NCBI GenBank assembly: GCA_964605235.1
Contig: CAZSBB010000014.1
Coordinates: 59,754-123,753, forward strand
Source: CAZSBB01 sp964605235
GTDB lineage: Bacteria; Planctomycetota; Phycisphaerae; Phycisphaerales; Phycisphaeraceae
Direction: 5' to 3'
Length of the DNA stretch: 64,000 bases
Shown: piece by piece, positions 43,315 through 52,212 of the stretch
How the letters are laid out: each line of letters starts with the position of its first letter
How positions within the stretch are numbered: the stretch's first letter is position 1
Position numbers and translations under genes: made by a program
Notes under the pieces: model-generated
Told to the model about the DNA's origin: nothing
Seen by the model: the letters and a program-made list of their open reading frames with translations, nothing else
The model's database searches: none

Positions 43315-45639
43315 TCACGGCGTGGTGGGCGCCTTGGCTGCCTCGCCTGCCGCGCTGCGGGTTGGTTCCACCACGGCAGCGGTCGGCGTGGCGACCGTGG
43401 GGGACGCGGCAGGGGCGGGTGACGCCGGAGCCGCCGGGGTGCTGCCGGGGGTCGGCGCGGCGACACTTTCCGGGGCGCTGGCGGGCAGGCTGGCGATGAT
43501 CTTCGCTTCCAGTTGATCGAGCTCTTTGGTCAGCTCCGCCGAGAGCGCCGGTCCCGGCGCCAGCCGCGCCGCCACCAGCATCTGCCGGGCGATCACCGGC
43601 TGGTTGGCTTCCAGGCGGGTGAGCGCGGCGGCAATGAAAAGCTGCCGGAGCGAATCGGCGGCAATGGCGCGACCGGCGTCGTCCAGGCTGTGCAGGCTCG
43701 CCATGAGCTTCCTGGCGGGCTCCAGCGCGGCTTCCGCCTTGCCCGCCGCCACCTGGCAGCGCACGCTCATGCGCCACACCGCCCGCTGCTGGTCATCATT
43801 GAGCGCCGCGCCCAGTTGCGTGATCTGCTGCAAGTCGGTCAGCGCCGCGTCGGCTTGCCCGGCGACCAGCCGCGCGTCGGCGCGCGCCATCAGCAGTTTC
43901 ACCGCCTTCTCCGGCTCCAGCGGTTCGGGCTGGCTGGGCCGCTCCAACGCCGCCGAGAGGATCAGGCTGCGCAGCGCCGGCGGCGCCTGGTTCTCCGCCA
44001 GCATCAGGTCGGCATCCAGCACGGTTTCGGGCGTCACCCGCCCCGCCATCGCCACCAAAGCACGCTGCCACGCCTGCACCAGTTGTTCCTGCGTCGGACG
44101 ATGACGCACCAGCGACAGGAAGGTTTCATTGCTGCGCCCACGCTGAGCGGCGGCGGTGAGGACGATCGGCTGGAGAATGGGATCATCCGCGCGGCGCGCC
44201 AACGCTTCGAGCGGCCGTTCGGAAGCCGCCCAGGCGTGCCCGGCGGCGGCTTTGACCGCATCGTCGCCGCTGTTGAGCCACTGTTCGATGCGAATCCAGT
44301 CCTCGGGGGTCGCCACTCGGCCCAGCAGTTCGATGACCTTGGGCTTGGGCGCATCGCCCGGGGGAATCAGCGCGTTGAGCCGACTGCGCAGCGTTTCGCG
44401 TTGCGTCACGCTCAGCAGGCCCTCATCCACCGCCCGCGCCAACGCCCCGGCGGCTTCGGCGTGCAGCGCCGGGTCGGGCAGCAGGGCCATGGTGTGCTCG
44501 ACGCCCGCGGCGCGCGGCAAGCCGGTGAGCACCAGCAGGTACGCCCGCAGCACGGTGGGGTCGGTTTCCTGCGGCAGGCGCTGGGCGATGGCGTCGGCGC
44601 CGGGCACGTCGCGCAGGTCGCGCAGCACCCGGGCGGCTTTTTCGCGCACCGCCGCGGTGGGGTCGTCCAGCGCCAGCCGAATCTGCGCCAGCAGTTCGTC
44701 GGTGATTTTTTCCTGCGCCAGCAGCCGCTGCACCACCAGGTCCAGCGCCAGGCGGCGGGTGGCGTCCTGCCTGTCGCCGAGCATGGTGACCAGCAGGGCG
44801 GGGCGCTCCTCGGCGGCGGTGGCGAGATACACCTGCCGCTGGGCGTCGAACAGCAATTGCTGCGTCTGGCGCAGCCGGCGGGCGGCGGCGTCCAGGCCCT
44901 GGGCGTAGTTGTCCAGCAGGTGCTTGAGCCAGTCGTTTTCGTTGAAGGTGCGCGCCTGTTCCCACCAGTTGAGCCAGGCGGTGGGGTTGTCGCCGGTGTT
45001 GGTCAGCCCGGTCAGTTGGGACAACGCCTCGCCGGCGGCGCTGCGGACGGATGCGGGCTCCGCGCTGTCGAGCAGGGAAACCAACTGGCCGGCGACGGTC
45101 TGCGTGCGGTAGCCGCCCAGCACGGCAATGACCGCGGCGCGGCGGGGGGCCGGCTGGTCACGGTCGATCGCCACGTTGAGCACCGACTGCTGGGTGCCGA
45201 AGTCCCGGTAACGCCCCAGCGCCTGCGCCAGCTCGGCGGCGGCGGGGTCCGCGGGGTCCGACAACAACGCCAGCAACACCGGTGCAAAGCGAACCGGCGG
45301 ATCACCCGGCAGCAGCGCCAACGCCTGCGCCACCAGCCGAGCCACCCCCGGCTCGGGCGGCTGCCGCAGCAACGCCAGCAATTGGTCCTGGGCGGTCGAG
45401 TCCGCACGACGCAGCAGGCTCAGCGCGGCTTCCCGGCGTTTGGTCAGATCCAGCTTGGGTTCTTTGAGCAGGTCCAGCAGCAACTCCACCTCGGAAGCGA
45501 GCGGCGCGGCATCAACCCGTGGAGCCGTGGGCGCCGCGGCGTCCTGCGCCCACAGCGGACCAACCGCGCCCACCGCCCCCCACAGCGCGACGGCGGCGCC
45601 GAGTCGGTGAAACACGAGTTGCCCGCGGCGTTTGTGCAT
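43315..45639 (-). CDS. Secreted HEAT-repeat protein
   Basis: 774 residues from MHKRRGQLVFHRLG; signal peptide AVALWGAVGAVGPLWAQ. Repeated helical pairs dominate (LLALLRQPPEPGVARLVAQALALLPGDPPVRFAPVLLALLSDPADPAAAELAQALG, VREKAARVLRDLRDVPGADAIAQRL, and so on), typical of HEAT/PBS-lyase-like repeats. A short TPR-like region sits near residue 610-700. The C-terminal roughly 60 residues are an Ala/Pro/Thr linker. No catalytic motif is seen. Nearby SCO1-like and TPR genes suggest a periplasmic complex, but nothing proves this. Function unknown. Confidence 0.82.
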   Translation of the reverse strand: MHKRRGQLVFHRLGAAVALWGAVGAVGPLWAQDAAAPTAPRVDAAPLASEVELLLDLLKEPKLDLTKRREAALSLLRRADSTAQDQLLALLRQPPEPGVARLVAQALALLPGDPPVRFAPVLLALLSDPADPAAAELAQALGRYRDFGTQQSVLNVAIDRDQPAPRRAAVIAVLGGYRTQTVAGQLVSLLDSAEPASVRSAAGEALSQLTGLTNTGDNPTAWLNWWEQARTFNENDWLKHLLDNYAQGLDAAARRLRQTQQLLFDAQRQVYLATAAEERPALLVTMLGDRQDATRRLALDLVVQRLLAQEKITDELLAQIRLALDDPTAAVREKAARVLRDLRDVPGADAIAQRLPQETDPTVLRAYLLVLTGLPRAAGVEHTMALLPDPALHAEAAGALARAVDEGLLSVTQRETLRSRLNALIPPGDAPKPKVIELLGRVATPEDWIRIEQWLNSGDDAVKAAAGHAWAASERPLEALARRADDPILQPIVLTAAAQRGRSNETFLSLVRHRPTQEQLVQAWQRALVAMAGRVTPETVLDADLMLAENQAPPALRSLILSAALERPSQPEPLEPEKAVKLLMARADARLVAGQADAALTDLQQITQLGAALNDDQQRAVWRMSVRCQVAAGKAEAALEPARKLMASLHSLDDAGRAIAADSLRQLFIAAALTRLEANQPVIARQMLVAARLAPGPALSAELTKELDQLEAKIIASLPASAPESVAAPTPGSTPAAPASPAPAASPTVATPTAAVVEPTRSAAGEAAKAPTTP

Positions 45640-45768
45640 GTGTGCCAGCCTGGGGATCACCCTGCCCGCCCATCATACTGCGCACCTGCGCGGCGACCAC
45701 CGCCGGTCGACGATGAGCGTGACGCACCTGTTCCTACCCGCCACGAACCCCTGGTGTTGCTGCCGCGC

Positions 45769-46878
45769 TCACGGGGCCGCGGTCGGCGGCAGGGCGCTGA
45801 CCTGCTCCTGCAACTCCGCGCGCTCGCTGGATTGCGGCTGCAGCCGGCGCCAGGCGTCCAGCGCGGTTTGCGCCTCGGCGCGATCGCCCGCCCGCAGCCG
45901 CCAGCGCGCCGCCGCCGCGGGCAGACGCCAGTCGTTGGGACTGACCAGCATCAATTGCTCGTAGAGGGCGGCGGCGCGGCGGGGTTGCTGGAGCATTTCC
46001 CAGCAGGCCGCCATTTCCTCGAGCACTTCAAATTTGCTGCGTTCGGACACGGGCAGACTCTGCAACGCTTGCAGGCTCTCCACGGGGCGCTGCGCCTGCC
46101 GCAGCAGGGCGGCTTGCTTGCGCAGGTAGAGCACGAGTTTGCCGGCGTCCGGGGCGGGGGTCAGGTCGATGGCGCGGGTGATCTGGTGAATCGCCAGGTC
46201 GAGGTCGCCTTGCTGGGCGTACAGGTCCGCCAGTGCGGCGTGGGCGGCATGTGCGGAGGAGTCGAGCGCGAGTGCTTCGTGGAGCAGGCGCCGGGCTTCA
46301 TCGCGCTGCTGGCGGCGCAGGTGAAGCTGCGCCAGGTTCAGGCGGGCATTGACATGGTTGGGTTCCAGCGCCAGGGCCGCCTGGAAGTGCTGCTGCGCCG
46401 CATCGAGCTGGTCAAGCCCCAGAGCGACCGAACCCGCCAGCAGATGGACGTTGGTCTGCTGGGGGTCGAGTTCCAGGCAGCGTTGCCAGGCCGCCAGGGC
46501 CTGGGGATAGTCGCCCAGCTCCATCGCCACCTGACCGACGAACAGATGCCCCTGCGGATCGGTCGGATGCGCGGCGGCATAGTTGCGCGCGGCAGTCAGC
46601 ACGCGTGGCAGGTCGGCGCGGTTTTGGCGCACATCCATGTAGACCTGGCGCATGGCTTCCAGATCGGCGCGGGCGTCGGGGTCCAGCGCCGCCGCGGCGG
46701 GGGGGGCGGCGGGGTCGGGACTTGGCGTGGCGGGCGCCGGGGCGTCGGTGGGCCAGGTGCGTTCAATCACGCCCATCCAGTAAACCACCGCGACGGCGCC
46801 CGCCAGCACGCCGGCGCCGAGCATGACCAGCACCGCCAGCGTGCCGGTGGAGATACGACCTGAACTGCGAGTCATCAT
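45769..46878 (-). CDS. Membrane-anchored TPR protein
   Basis: 369 residues. STGTLAVLVMLGAGVLAGAVAVVYWMG is a single N-terminal membrane helix. After a Pro/Ala linker comes a run of TPRs: GHLFVGQVAMELGDYPQALAAWQRCLELDPQ, LAGSVALGLDQLDAAQQHFQAALALEPNHVNARLNLAQLHLRRQQRDEARRLLHEALAL, LADLYAQQGDLDLAIHQITRAIDLTP. These bind protein partners, probably at the periplasmic face. Start taken at 46878 (ATGATG); 46875 is equally possible. It is on the same strand as the HEAT and SCO-like genes, so they may form a cluster. Confidence 0.82.
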   Translation of the reverse strand: MMTRSSGRISTGTLAVLVMLGAGVLAGAVAVVYWMGVIERTWPTDAPAPATPSPDPAAPPAAAALDPDARADLEAMRQVYMDVRQNRADLPRVLTAARNYAAAHPTDPQGHLFVGQVAMELGDYPQALAAWQRCLELDPQQTNVHLLAGSVALGLDQLDAAQQHFQAALALEPNHVNARLNLAQLHLRRQQRDEARRLLHEALALDSSAHAAHAALADLYAQQGDLDLAIHQITRAIDLTPAPDAGKLVLYLRKQAALLRQAQRPVESLQALQSLPVSERSKFEVLEEMAACWEMLQQPRRAAALYEQLMLVSPNDWRLPAAAARWRLRAGDRAEAQTALDAWRRLQPQSSERAELQEQVSALPPTAAP

Positions 46879-46929
46879 GGCATCAGCGTATCGCTGGAAG
46901 CGCAGCCCGCCAATTGTGCTGCCGGGCGG

Positions 46930-47766
46930 TCAGACCGTGGGCTCCCATTGCAGGTCCTTGCGCAGCGGGCGCAGGTCGGCGACGGAATCGAACTGTTCCA
47001 ACGGCATGCGCAGCGGGATATGCGACAGATGCCGGCGAATGGTCTCCTGGGCGCTCAGGCCCAGCGCGGTCATATAGCCGGCGGCGAAATAGCGGCGGCA
47101 GCCGTCGAGCGGGCAGTCGATGGCGCGGTGCAGCAGCGTCACGGCGTCCTGCACCTGGAGCGCTGCCCAGGCGAAGCCGCTGGTGGAGGGTTCGACTTGC
47201 ATGGCGCCGTTGCGGATGCGTTCGACGGTGTGCGGGGTCAGGACATAAGGCAGGCGGAAGCTCATGCTGGGCAGGCCGGTGTTGGCGTGAAGCAGGCGGA
47301 GGGCTTGTTCGCCGACGCACTTGCTCAGGCCGTACGGATTGCCCGGGCAGTAGGGCAGGTTGCCGTCGAGGGGCAGGTAGGCGGGCACGTTGTCGAGCAG
47401 TTGGCGCTGGGGGCTGGTGGCGTTGATGGCGTGCACGCTGCTGGCGTAGATGAAGCGGGGCACGCCGGCGCGTTGCCCGGCCTCCATGACCGTGGCGTCC
47501 AGGGCGAGGTTGCCCAGCAGCCCTTCGGTCAGATCGGGGTTGGTCCAGGTGTGCCTGATCGCCAGATGCACGATCACGTCCACGCCCTGGCAATGCGGCA
47601 GCAGCGCGTCGAGCTGCGTGACATCGCAGACCTGCACCTGCTCCGCACCGGGGCGCTGGGGATTGACCTGGCGATCCAACGCGATGACCTGATGCTCGGT
47701 GTGGGCGAGCGCCTGCACCAAATGACTGCCGATGAGCCCGCCGGCGCCGGTGACGAGAATGCGCAT
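46930..47766 (-). CDS. NAD-dependent epimerase/dehydratase (extended SDR)
   Basis: 278 residues. MRILVTGAGGLIGSHLVQAL is the NAD-binding G-x-x-G-x-x-G; VDVIVHLAIRH follows. The catalytic Ser/Tyr/Lys are in FIYASSVHA and NPYGLSKCVGE. Family members act on nucleotide sugars or on uronic acids; the compact length and YGLSK context also fit uronate dehydrogenase-like enzymes that oxidise galacturonate. With the many polysaccharide genes around, either is plausible. It lies 23 bases from the glutamate dehydrogenase gene on the same strand. Confidence 0.87.
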   Translation of the reverse strand: MRILVTGAGGLIGSHLVQALAHTEHQVIALDRQVNPQRPGAEQVQVCDVTQLDALLPHCQGVDVIVHLAIRHTWTNPDLTEGLLGNLALDATVMEAGQRAGVPRFIYASSVHAINATSPQRQLLDNVPAYLPLDGNLPYCPGNPYGLSKCVGEQALRLLHANTGLPSMSFRLPYVLTPHTVERIRNGAMQVEPSTSGFAWAALQVQDAVTLLHRAIDCPLDGCRRYFAAGYMTALGLSAQETIRRHLSHIPLRMPLEQFDSVADLRPLRKDLQWEPTV

Positions 47767-47789
47767 GGAAGGAGTCGTCCCAGGGCGGC

Positions 47790-49094
47790 TTACGGGAATA
47801 TGCCGCGCAGGCGGTACACGCGCCCGATCTGTTCGAGGGCGGCACAGTAGGCGGCGGTGCGCAGGTCAGTCTCAAACCGATGCGCCGCGAGCTTCACGCG
47901 CTGGGCGGCGGCGTACATGTGCTTGCGCAACTGTTCGTCGACCATCTCGGCGTCCCAGGTTTCCGCCTGCTTGTTCTGCTTCCACTCGAAGTAGCTGACG
48001 GTCACGCCGCCGCTGTTGCAGAGGATCGACGGCAGCACGCTGACGCCCTGCTCCAGCAGATAACGCTCGGCGGGCGGAGTGGTCGGGGCGTTGGCGGCTT
48101 CGACGAGCACCTTGCACTTGAGCAGGCGCGCCTTCTCCTCGCCGACCATCTGCTCGAGCGCGGCGGGAATGAACAGGTCCACTTCGGTCTTGTAGAACTC
48201 TTCTTCGGTGCAGGCTTCAGCGCCGGCGAAACCCTTGACGCCGCCTTTCATTTGCACGTAGATCGCCAGGGCGGAGGCGTCGATGCCGCGCTCGTTGACG
48301 ATGGCGCCGGTGTGGTCCATGACGGCGCGGAGCACCGCCCCGCGCTCGGCGAGCAGCCGCGCGGTCCACGAGCCGACGTTGCCGAAGCCGATGATGCTGT
48401 AGGTGGTGGAGCTGAACTTCAAGCGCAGCTCCGGCAGCAGTTGGTCAAGCACATAGACCAACCCCTGGCCGGTGGCTTTCTCGCGGCCGAAGCTCCCGCC
48501 GAACTCCAGCGGCTTGCCGGTGACGACCGCCTGCGAGCGATGGCGTCCGACGTTGGCGTGGAAGTTCATGTAGGTGTCCGCCATCCACGCCATGGTCTGG
48601 GCGTTGGTGCCCACGTCAGGGGCGGGAATGTCGCTGTCGGGGCCGATGTTTTCGCCCAGGGCGCTGGTGAACCGGCGGGTCAGGCGCATCATTTCACTGG
48701 TGGACATCTGCAGCGGGTTGCACTGCACGCCGCCCTTGGCGCCGCCCAGCGGCAGGCGCACCAGCGAGCACTTCATGGTCATCAGCACGGACAGCGCTTT
48801 GACATCATCCAGACACACCGCCGGGTGATAGCGGATGCCGCCCTTGTACGGGCCCAGGATGTTGTTGTGCTGCACCCGGTAGCCCTTGAACAGCTTGTAG
48901 CTGCCGTCGTCCATGGCGACCGGGAAGTGCACCATGATCTCATTCTTGGGCTGCGCCAGGATCAGCTTCAAATGGCGCGGCAGTTCCAGCAGGTCGGCGG
49001 CATGCAGCACGGCGTTGCTGGTCTGCTGGTAGAGGTCCGCAGGGTTGTAGCGGAACCCGAGTTCTTCAAGCACGGCATTGGGATGTTGGGTCAT
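47790..49094 (-). CDS. gdhA: Glutamate dehydrogenase (Glu/Leu/Phe/Val dehydrogenase family)
   Basis: 434 residues. Motifs: KGGIRYHPAVCLDDVKALSVLMTMKCSLVRLPLGGAKGGV (substrate site, catalytic Lys in GGAKGG), DIPAPDVGTNAQTMAWMADTY, GFGNVGSWTARLL (Rossmann fold), CKVLVEAANAPTTPPAERYLLEQGVSVLPSILCNSGGVTVSYFEW. These are the hexameric NAD(P)-dependent glutamate dehydrogenase signatures. It interconverts glutamate and 2-oxoglutarate plus ammonium in the cytoplasm. It is followed on the same strand by the SDR gene. Cofactor preference cannot be read reliably. Confidence 0.95.
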   Translation of the reverse strand: MTQHPNAVLEELGFRYNPADLYQQTSNAVLHAADLLELPRHLKLILAQPKNEIMVHFPVAMDDGSYKLFKGYRVQHNNILGPYKGGIRYHPAVCLDDVKALSVLMTMKCSLVRLPLGGAKGGVQCNPLQMSTSEMMRLTRRFTSALGENIGPDSDIPAPDVGTNAQTMAWMADTYMNFHANVGRHRSQAVVTGKPLEFGGSFGREKATGQGLVYVLDQLLPELRLKFSSTTYSIIGFGNVGSWTARLLAERGAVLRAVMDHTGAIVNERGIDASALAIYVQMKGGVKGFAGAEACTEEEFYKTEVDLFIPAALEQMVGEEKARLLKCKVLVEAANAPTTPPAERYLLEQGVSVLPSILCNSGGVTVSYFEWKQNKQAETWDAEMVDEQLRKHMYAAAQRVKLAAHRFETDLRTAAYCAALEQIGRVYRLRGIFP

Positions 49095-49500
49095 GGCGGT
49101 GGGGGCAGGGGCGGAAAATCAGGTCCGTGACACGCGGCCGCGGCGCCGTCCAGCCGAGCGGCGACGCGGTAGGCATAGCATGGTCGCACGCCGGGAAAAT
49201 CGCAAATGTCCCGCCAGCAGCGTTTCAGAATGACGGGGGTCAACCGCGTCCTGAGCGTGCTTATTCCTGGAACTGCCGGGGCGCGGATCACGTGCAATTC
49301 CACCTGTCGGTGCGTCTGTGACGGCTGTGCCGGGGGCATTGCGCGCCGCGCCGACCGAGAACCGTGATGGACCTTGCGATTGCCCGGCGGCACGTTACAA
49401 CTACCCCGCATGGCGCGCCGGTGGGGCGTGCCGGGACAGGTGGGCTCGGTCCGCCGCCGACCGCCAGGTCGCGCTGCGCCAGACAAGCAAGGAATCGCAT
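49095..49500. other. Divergent spacer upstream of gdhA and isomerase genes
   Basis: About 400 bases with no supported gene. The open frame extending the isomerase to 49318 has no protein-like features before MPLGWNRILG. Promoters for both directions must lie here; no clear -35/-10 pair stood out. Confidence 0.5.
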
Positions 49501-50478
49501 ATGCCGCTGGGTTGGAACCGCATTCTCGGTGACTGCAAACTGCCCGAAGCCGCCCGTCCGCATCGTGTGGGCATCGCCAACTGGCCCACCAGCATTCAGG
49601 ACCGCCGCACCGCCACCCTAGACGCGCTGCTCAACCACCTGCGCGCCAGCGGGTACGAAGGCGTGGAGTTCGGCCCGTCCTACTACACCAAATTCTTCCC
49701 CGGCGACAGCGTGGCGGTCTCCATCAGCAAAGCCAACGCCGCGCTGGCGAAAGTCGGCCTCAAGCACTTCGGCTCCACGCTGCATGTCAGCGATGAAGTC
49801 ATGCGCAAGCTCAACTGGACCAGGTCCTACGCCGAGCAGATCAAGCAGATCGTCGATATGGGCGGCCAGTACGCCAGCTACCAGATCGGCATCGCCGGCG
49901 ATTACGCGCAGTCCGGTGGCATGTACCGCGAGGATGAAAGCTACCTCCGCTGGTGCGCCGAGCAGGTCCGCACGCTCCGCGAAATGACCTGGGAAGCGGG
50001 GCTCAATTTCTACAATGAAGTCCACGTCGATCGCATCACCGAAGACCCGGCTGCGCTGTGCCGCCTGCTGGACCTGTGCCCCTGCGAACTCAACGGCGAC
50101 ATGAGCCATTACCTGGCGCGCGGCTTCGTGCGCGGCCCGCAGGTCGAACGCATCCTCAAACATGTCCAGCATTCCCACGTCCGCATGGCGCGCCAGTATG
50201 GCGACCTCTCCGTGGTGGTGGAAGACCCCGCCGCCGACTGGGGCAACAAAGGCGTCACCTGGCAGATGTTCCAGTACATGACCACCGCGCTCAAGGGCGG
50301 CTTCACCAGCCGCTGCATCGTCGGCGAAACCGGCCCGATGCATCTGGTCAAGGACACCCTGACCCAGGATGCCGCGCTGGTCCCGCTATACCGCGCCATG
50401 GCGCGCTACGCCGACGCGTCGGCGCAGGGCATCAATATCAAGGTCAGCGATCCGAGCGACCTGAAACCCTGGGGGTAA
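49501..50478 (+). CDS. Sugar phosphate isomerase/epimerase-like TIM-barrel protein
   Basis: 325 residues; AAGGAAT precedes the ATG at 49501. The fold is an AP-endonuclease-2-like TIM barrel: RASGYEGVEFGPSYYTKFFPG, VGLKHFGSTLHVSDE, GLNFYNEVHVDRITEDP, LDLCPCELNGDMSHYLARGF and a Glu/His-rich metal site (NEVHVDRI, DMSHY). Members of this fold isomerise or epimerise sugars such as xylose, hydroxypyruvate or inositol derivatives. In Planctomycetes they are numerous and mostly uncharacterised. The sequence is distinct from the second member at 60192. Metal ligands look intact. Confidence 0.78.
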   Translation: MPLGWNRILGDCKLPEAARPHRVGIANWPTSIQDRRTATLDALLNHLRASGYEGVEFGPSYYTKFFPGDSVAVSISKANAALAKVGLKHFGSTLHVSDEVMRKLNWTRSYAEQIKQIVDMGGQYASYQIGIAGDYAQSGGMYREDESYLRWCAEQVRTLREMTWEAGLNFYNEVHVDRITEDPAALCRLLDLCPCELNGDMSHYLARGFVRGPQVERILKHVQHSHVRMARQYGDLSVVVEDPAADWGNKGVTWQMFQYMTTALKGGFTSRCIVGETGPMHLVKDTLTQDAALVPLYRAMARYADASAQGINIKVSDPSDLKPWG

Positions 50479-50564
50479 TGGCAAATCACACGGAATTGGC
50501 GGCCCACCCCCCGGCAGAGCCGGGGGCTAACGGTCCTACGCCCCATTAGCCCCGGGCTCCGCCC

Positions 50565-50651
50565 GGGGATTCTTCACCGGGGACTCTTCACCGGGGACTC
50601 TTCACCCGGGGATTCTTCACCGGGGACTCTTCACCCGGGGACTCTTCACCC
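50565..50651. repeat. Six tandem 14/15-bp units, GGGGAYTCTTCACC(C)
   Basis: Six head-to-tail copies of GGGGACTCTTCACC or GGGGATTCTTCACC with or without an extra C (14, 14, 15, 14, 15, 15 bases, 87 in total). The last copy contains the stop codon of the glycosyltransferase gene. A related TTCACCGGGGA word occurs at 32835. Confidence 0.9.
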
Positions 50652-51803
50652 GGCAACATTAACCCCGCGCTCGACCGCCGCTTCCAGCAACTGCGCGAAG
50701 CGGTCGATCACCGCATCCCAACTGATGCCCGCGCCGGTGAGCGCCGCCGCGCTGGCGAGTTGTTGCCGCTGCGCGTCGTCGCGCGCCAGCTCCTCGGCGG
50801 CGTGCAGGAACGCGCTTTCATCGTTGAACGCCACTGCTTTGCCGTTGACCCCGTCGCGGATGTGCTCGCGGGCGGCAGCATAGTTGTACGCCACCACCGC
50901 CAGTCCGCTGGCCATGGCTTCGGTGATGACATTGCCGAAGGTTTCGGTGGTGGAGCCGAACAGAAACAGGTCGCCGCTGGCGTAGTGCGCGCCCAGGTCT
51001 TCGCCGCGCCGCATGCCGGCGAACACCGCGTCGGGCACCTGCTGCGCCAGACCGGCGCGGGCGGGACCATCGCCCACCAGCACCAGGCGCGCGTCAGGAC
51101 GCTGGGCTTTGATGCGGGTAAACGCCTTGACCGTCAGGGCGATGTTTTTTTCCGGCGCCAGCCGGCCGACGTACAGCACGACCAGATCATGATCATCGAC
51201 GCCCCAGCGTTGGCGCAGTTCGATGCTGCGCCGGCGGGGGTTGAACAGGTGTTGATCGACGCCGCGTGACAGCACTTCCACCCGCGCGAAGCCGGCGGCG
51301 GTGAGCGTTTCCTGCACGTCTTTGCTGGGGACCATCGTGCAGCCGGTGCGATTGTGCAGCCGGCGCAGGTGGGCGAGCATCGGCTTAAGCAGCAGGCCGT
51401 AGCCGTAGTGTCGGCCGTAGCTGTGGAAGTTGGTGTGAAAGCTGGACGTGGTGGGAATCCGCAGCCGCTCGGCGGTGCGCCGCGCGGAGATGCCCAGCGG
51501 TCCCTCGGTGGCGATGTGCACCACCTGCGGGCGCTGGTGTTCCCACGCGGCGCGCAGGCGCCGGCCGCACGGCAGGCCGAAGCGCAACCCCGGATAGCGT
51601 GGCAAGGGCAGCCCCGGCACCACGATGGATTGCACCGGCGGATCATCCGGCAGGCGGGAGGCTTCGTGCAGTTGGCGCGGGCGCACCACCTGGACCTGAT
51701 GCCCCCGGTGCGCCAGCCCCGCCACCAGCCGACCGAGCGTCATCGCCACGCCGTTGACTTCCGGCGGAAAAGTTTCCGTCACCAGCGTCAGTCGCATGCG
51801 CAT
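50646..51803 (-). CDS. Glycosyltransferase family 4-type
   Basis: 385 residues; AGGAAGCC lies directly before the ATG at 51803. MRLTLVTETFPPEVNGVAMTLGRLVAGLAHRGHQVQVVRP is the GT-B donor/acceptor start; PTTSSFHTNFHSYGRHYGYG and VLYVGRLAPEKNIALTVKAF follow. The C-terminal E-x7-E motif FLFGSTTETFGNVITEAMASGLAVVAYN is intact. It resembles GDP-mannose/alpha-mannosyltransferases of the MgtA/PimB type. The product may be a glycolipid or exopolysaccharide; the acceptor is not known. The stop lies inside the tandem repeat. Confidence 0.92.
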   Translation of the reverse strand: MRMRLTLVTETFPPEVNGVAMTLGRLVAGLAHRGHQVQVVRPRQLHEASRLPDDPPVQSIVVPGLPLPRYPGLRFGLPCGRRLRAAWEHQRPQVVHIATEGPLGISARRTAERLRIPTTSSFHTNFHSYGRHYGYGLLLKPMLAHLRRLHNRTGCTMVPSKDVQETLTAAGFARVEVLSRGVDQHLFNPRRRSIELRQRWGVDDHDLVVLYVGRLAPEKNIALTVKAFTRIKAQRPDARLVLVGDGPARAGLAQQVPDAVFAGMRRGEDLGAHYASGDLFLFGSTTETFGNVITEAMASGLAVVAYNYAAAREHIRDGVNGKAVAFNDESAFLHAAEELARDDAQRQQLASAAALTGAGISWDAVIDRFAQLLEAAVERGVNVAG

Positions 51804-52212
51804 GGCTTCCTGAAGATGGAGCAGCGGGCAGCAATGTAACGATCACCCCGCGGGTGCAAGTTTGCAAATGATGAGAAAAGCGAAGGCGAGCGGCGCCAGT
51901 GCTTTTTAACGAGCCGGAAGCGTGAGCGACGGGCTACGCGCGGATGTTCGTCATGCGCAATTGCCAGGCGCAGTGGGTCACTTGGTGGTCGCAGGCGCAG
52001 CGCCCCTGCGCGGATGGGTCGGCGTGATTGCGCGTAGCCCGTCGCTCACGCTTCCGGCTCGTCGCGGAGGCGCTCGTGGCGCAGTGGGTCACTGGGTGGT
52101 CGTCGGCGCAGCCCCCTGCGCGGATGGGTTGGCGTGATGGCGCGTAGCCCGTCGCTCACGCTTCCGGCTCGTTGCAGACGCGCTCGTTGCGGGCACGCCG
52201 TGTGCGCAGCGC
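51804..52212. other. Repeat-filled spacer between glycosyltransferase and ClC genes
   Basis: About 410 bases with no gene. It contains three GAGCCGGAAGCGTGAGCGAC repeat copies: 51908-51941 in direct orientation, and 52030-52062 and 52140-52173 inverted. The last two end a 96-base segment duplicated in tandem (51967-52062 and 52078-52173, offset 111). Confidence 0.8.
51967..52173. repeat. Tandem 111-bp-offset duplication carrying GAGCCGGAAGCG repeats
   Basis: Units 51967-52062 and 52078-52173 share GGCGCAGTGGGTCACT, GGTGGTCG and CCCTGCGCGGATGGGT and end with the inverted GAGCCGGAAGCGTGAGCGAC word (read as GTCGCTCACGCTTCCGGCTC). Small indels separate the copies. Confidence 0.8.

Noticed and set aside
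43513..46863. A 1116-residue plus-strand frame opposite HEAT and TPR genes
   Set aside because: It spans two real genes in antisense and has low-complexity Arg/Gly/Gln content.
50565..50651. CRISPR array
   Set aside because: The repeats are 14-15 bp and contiguous, without spacers or cas genes.
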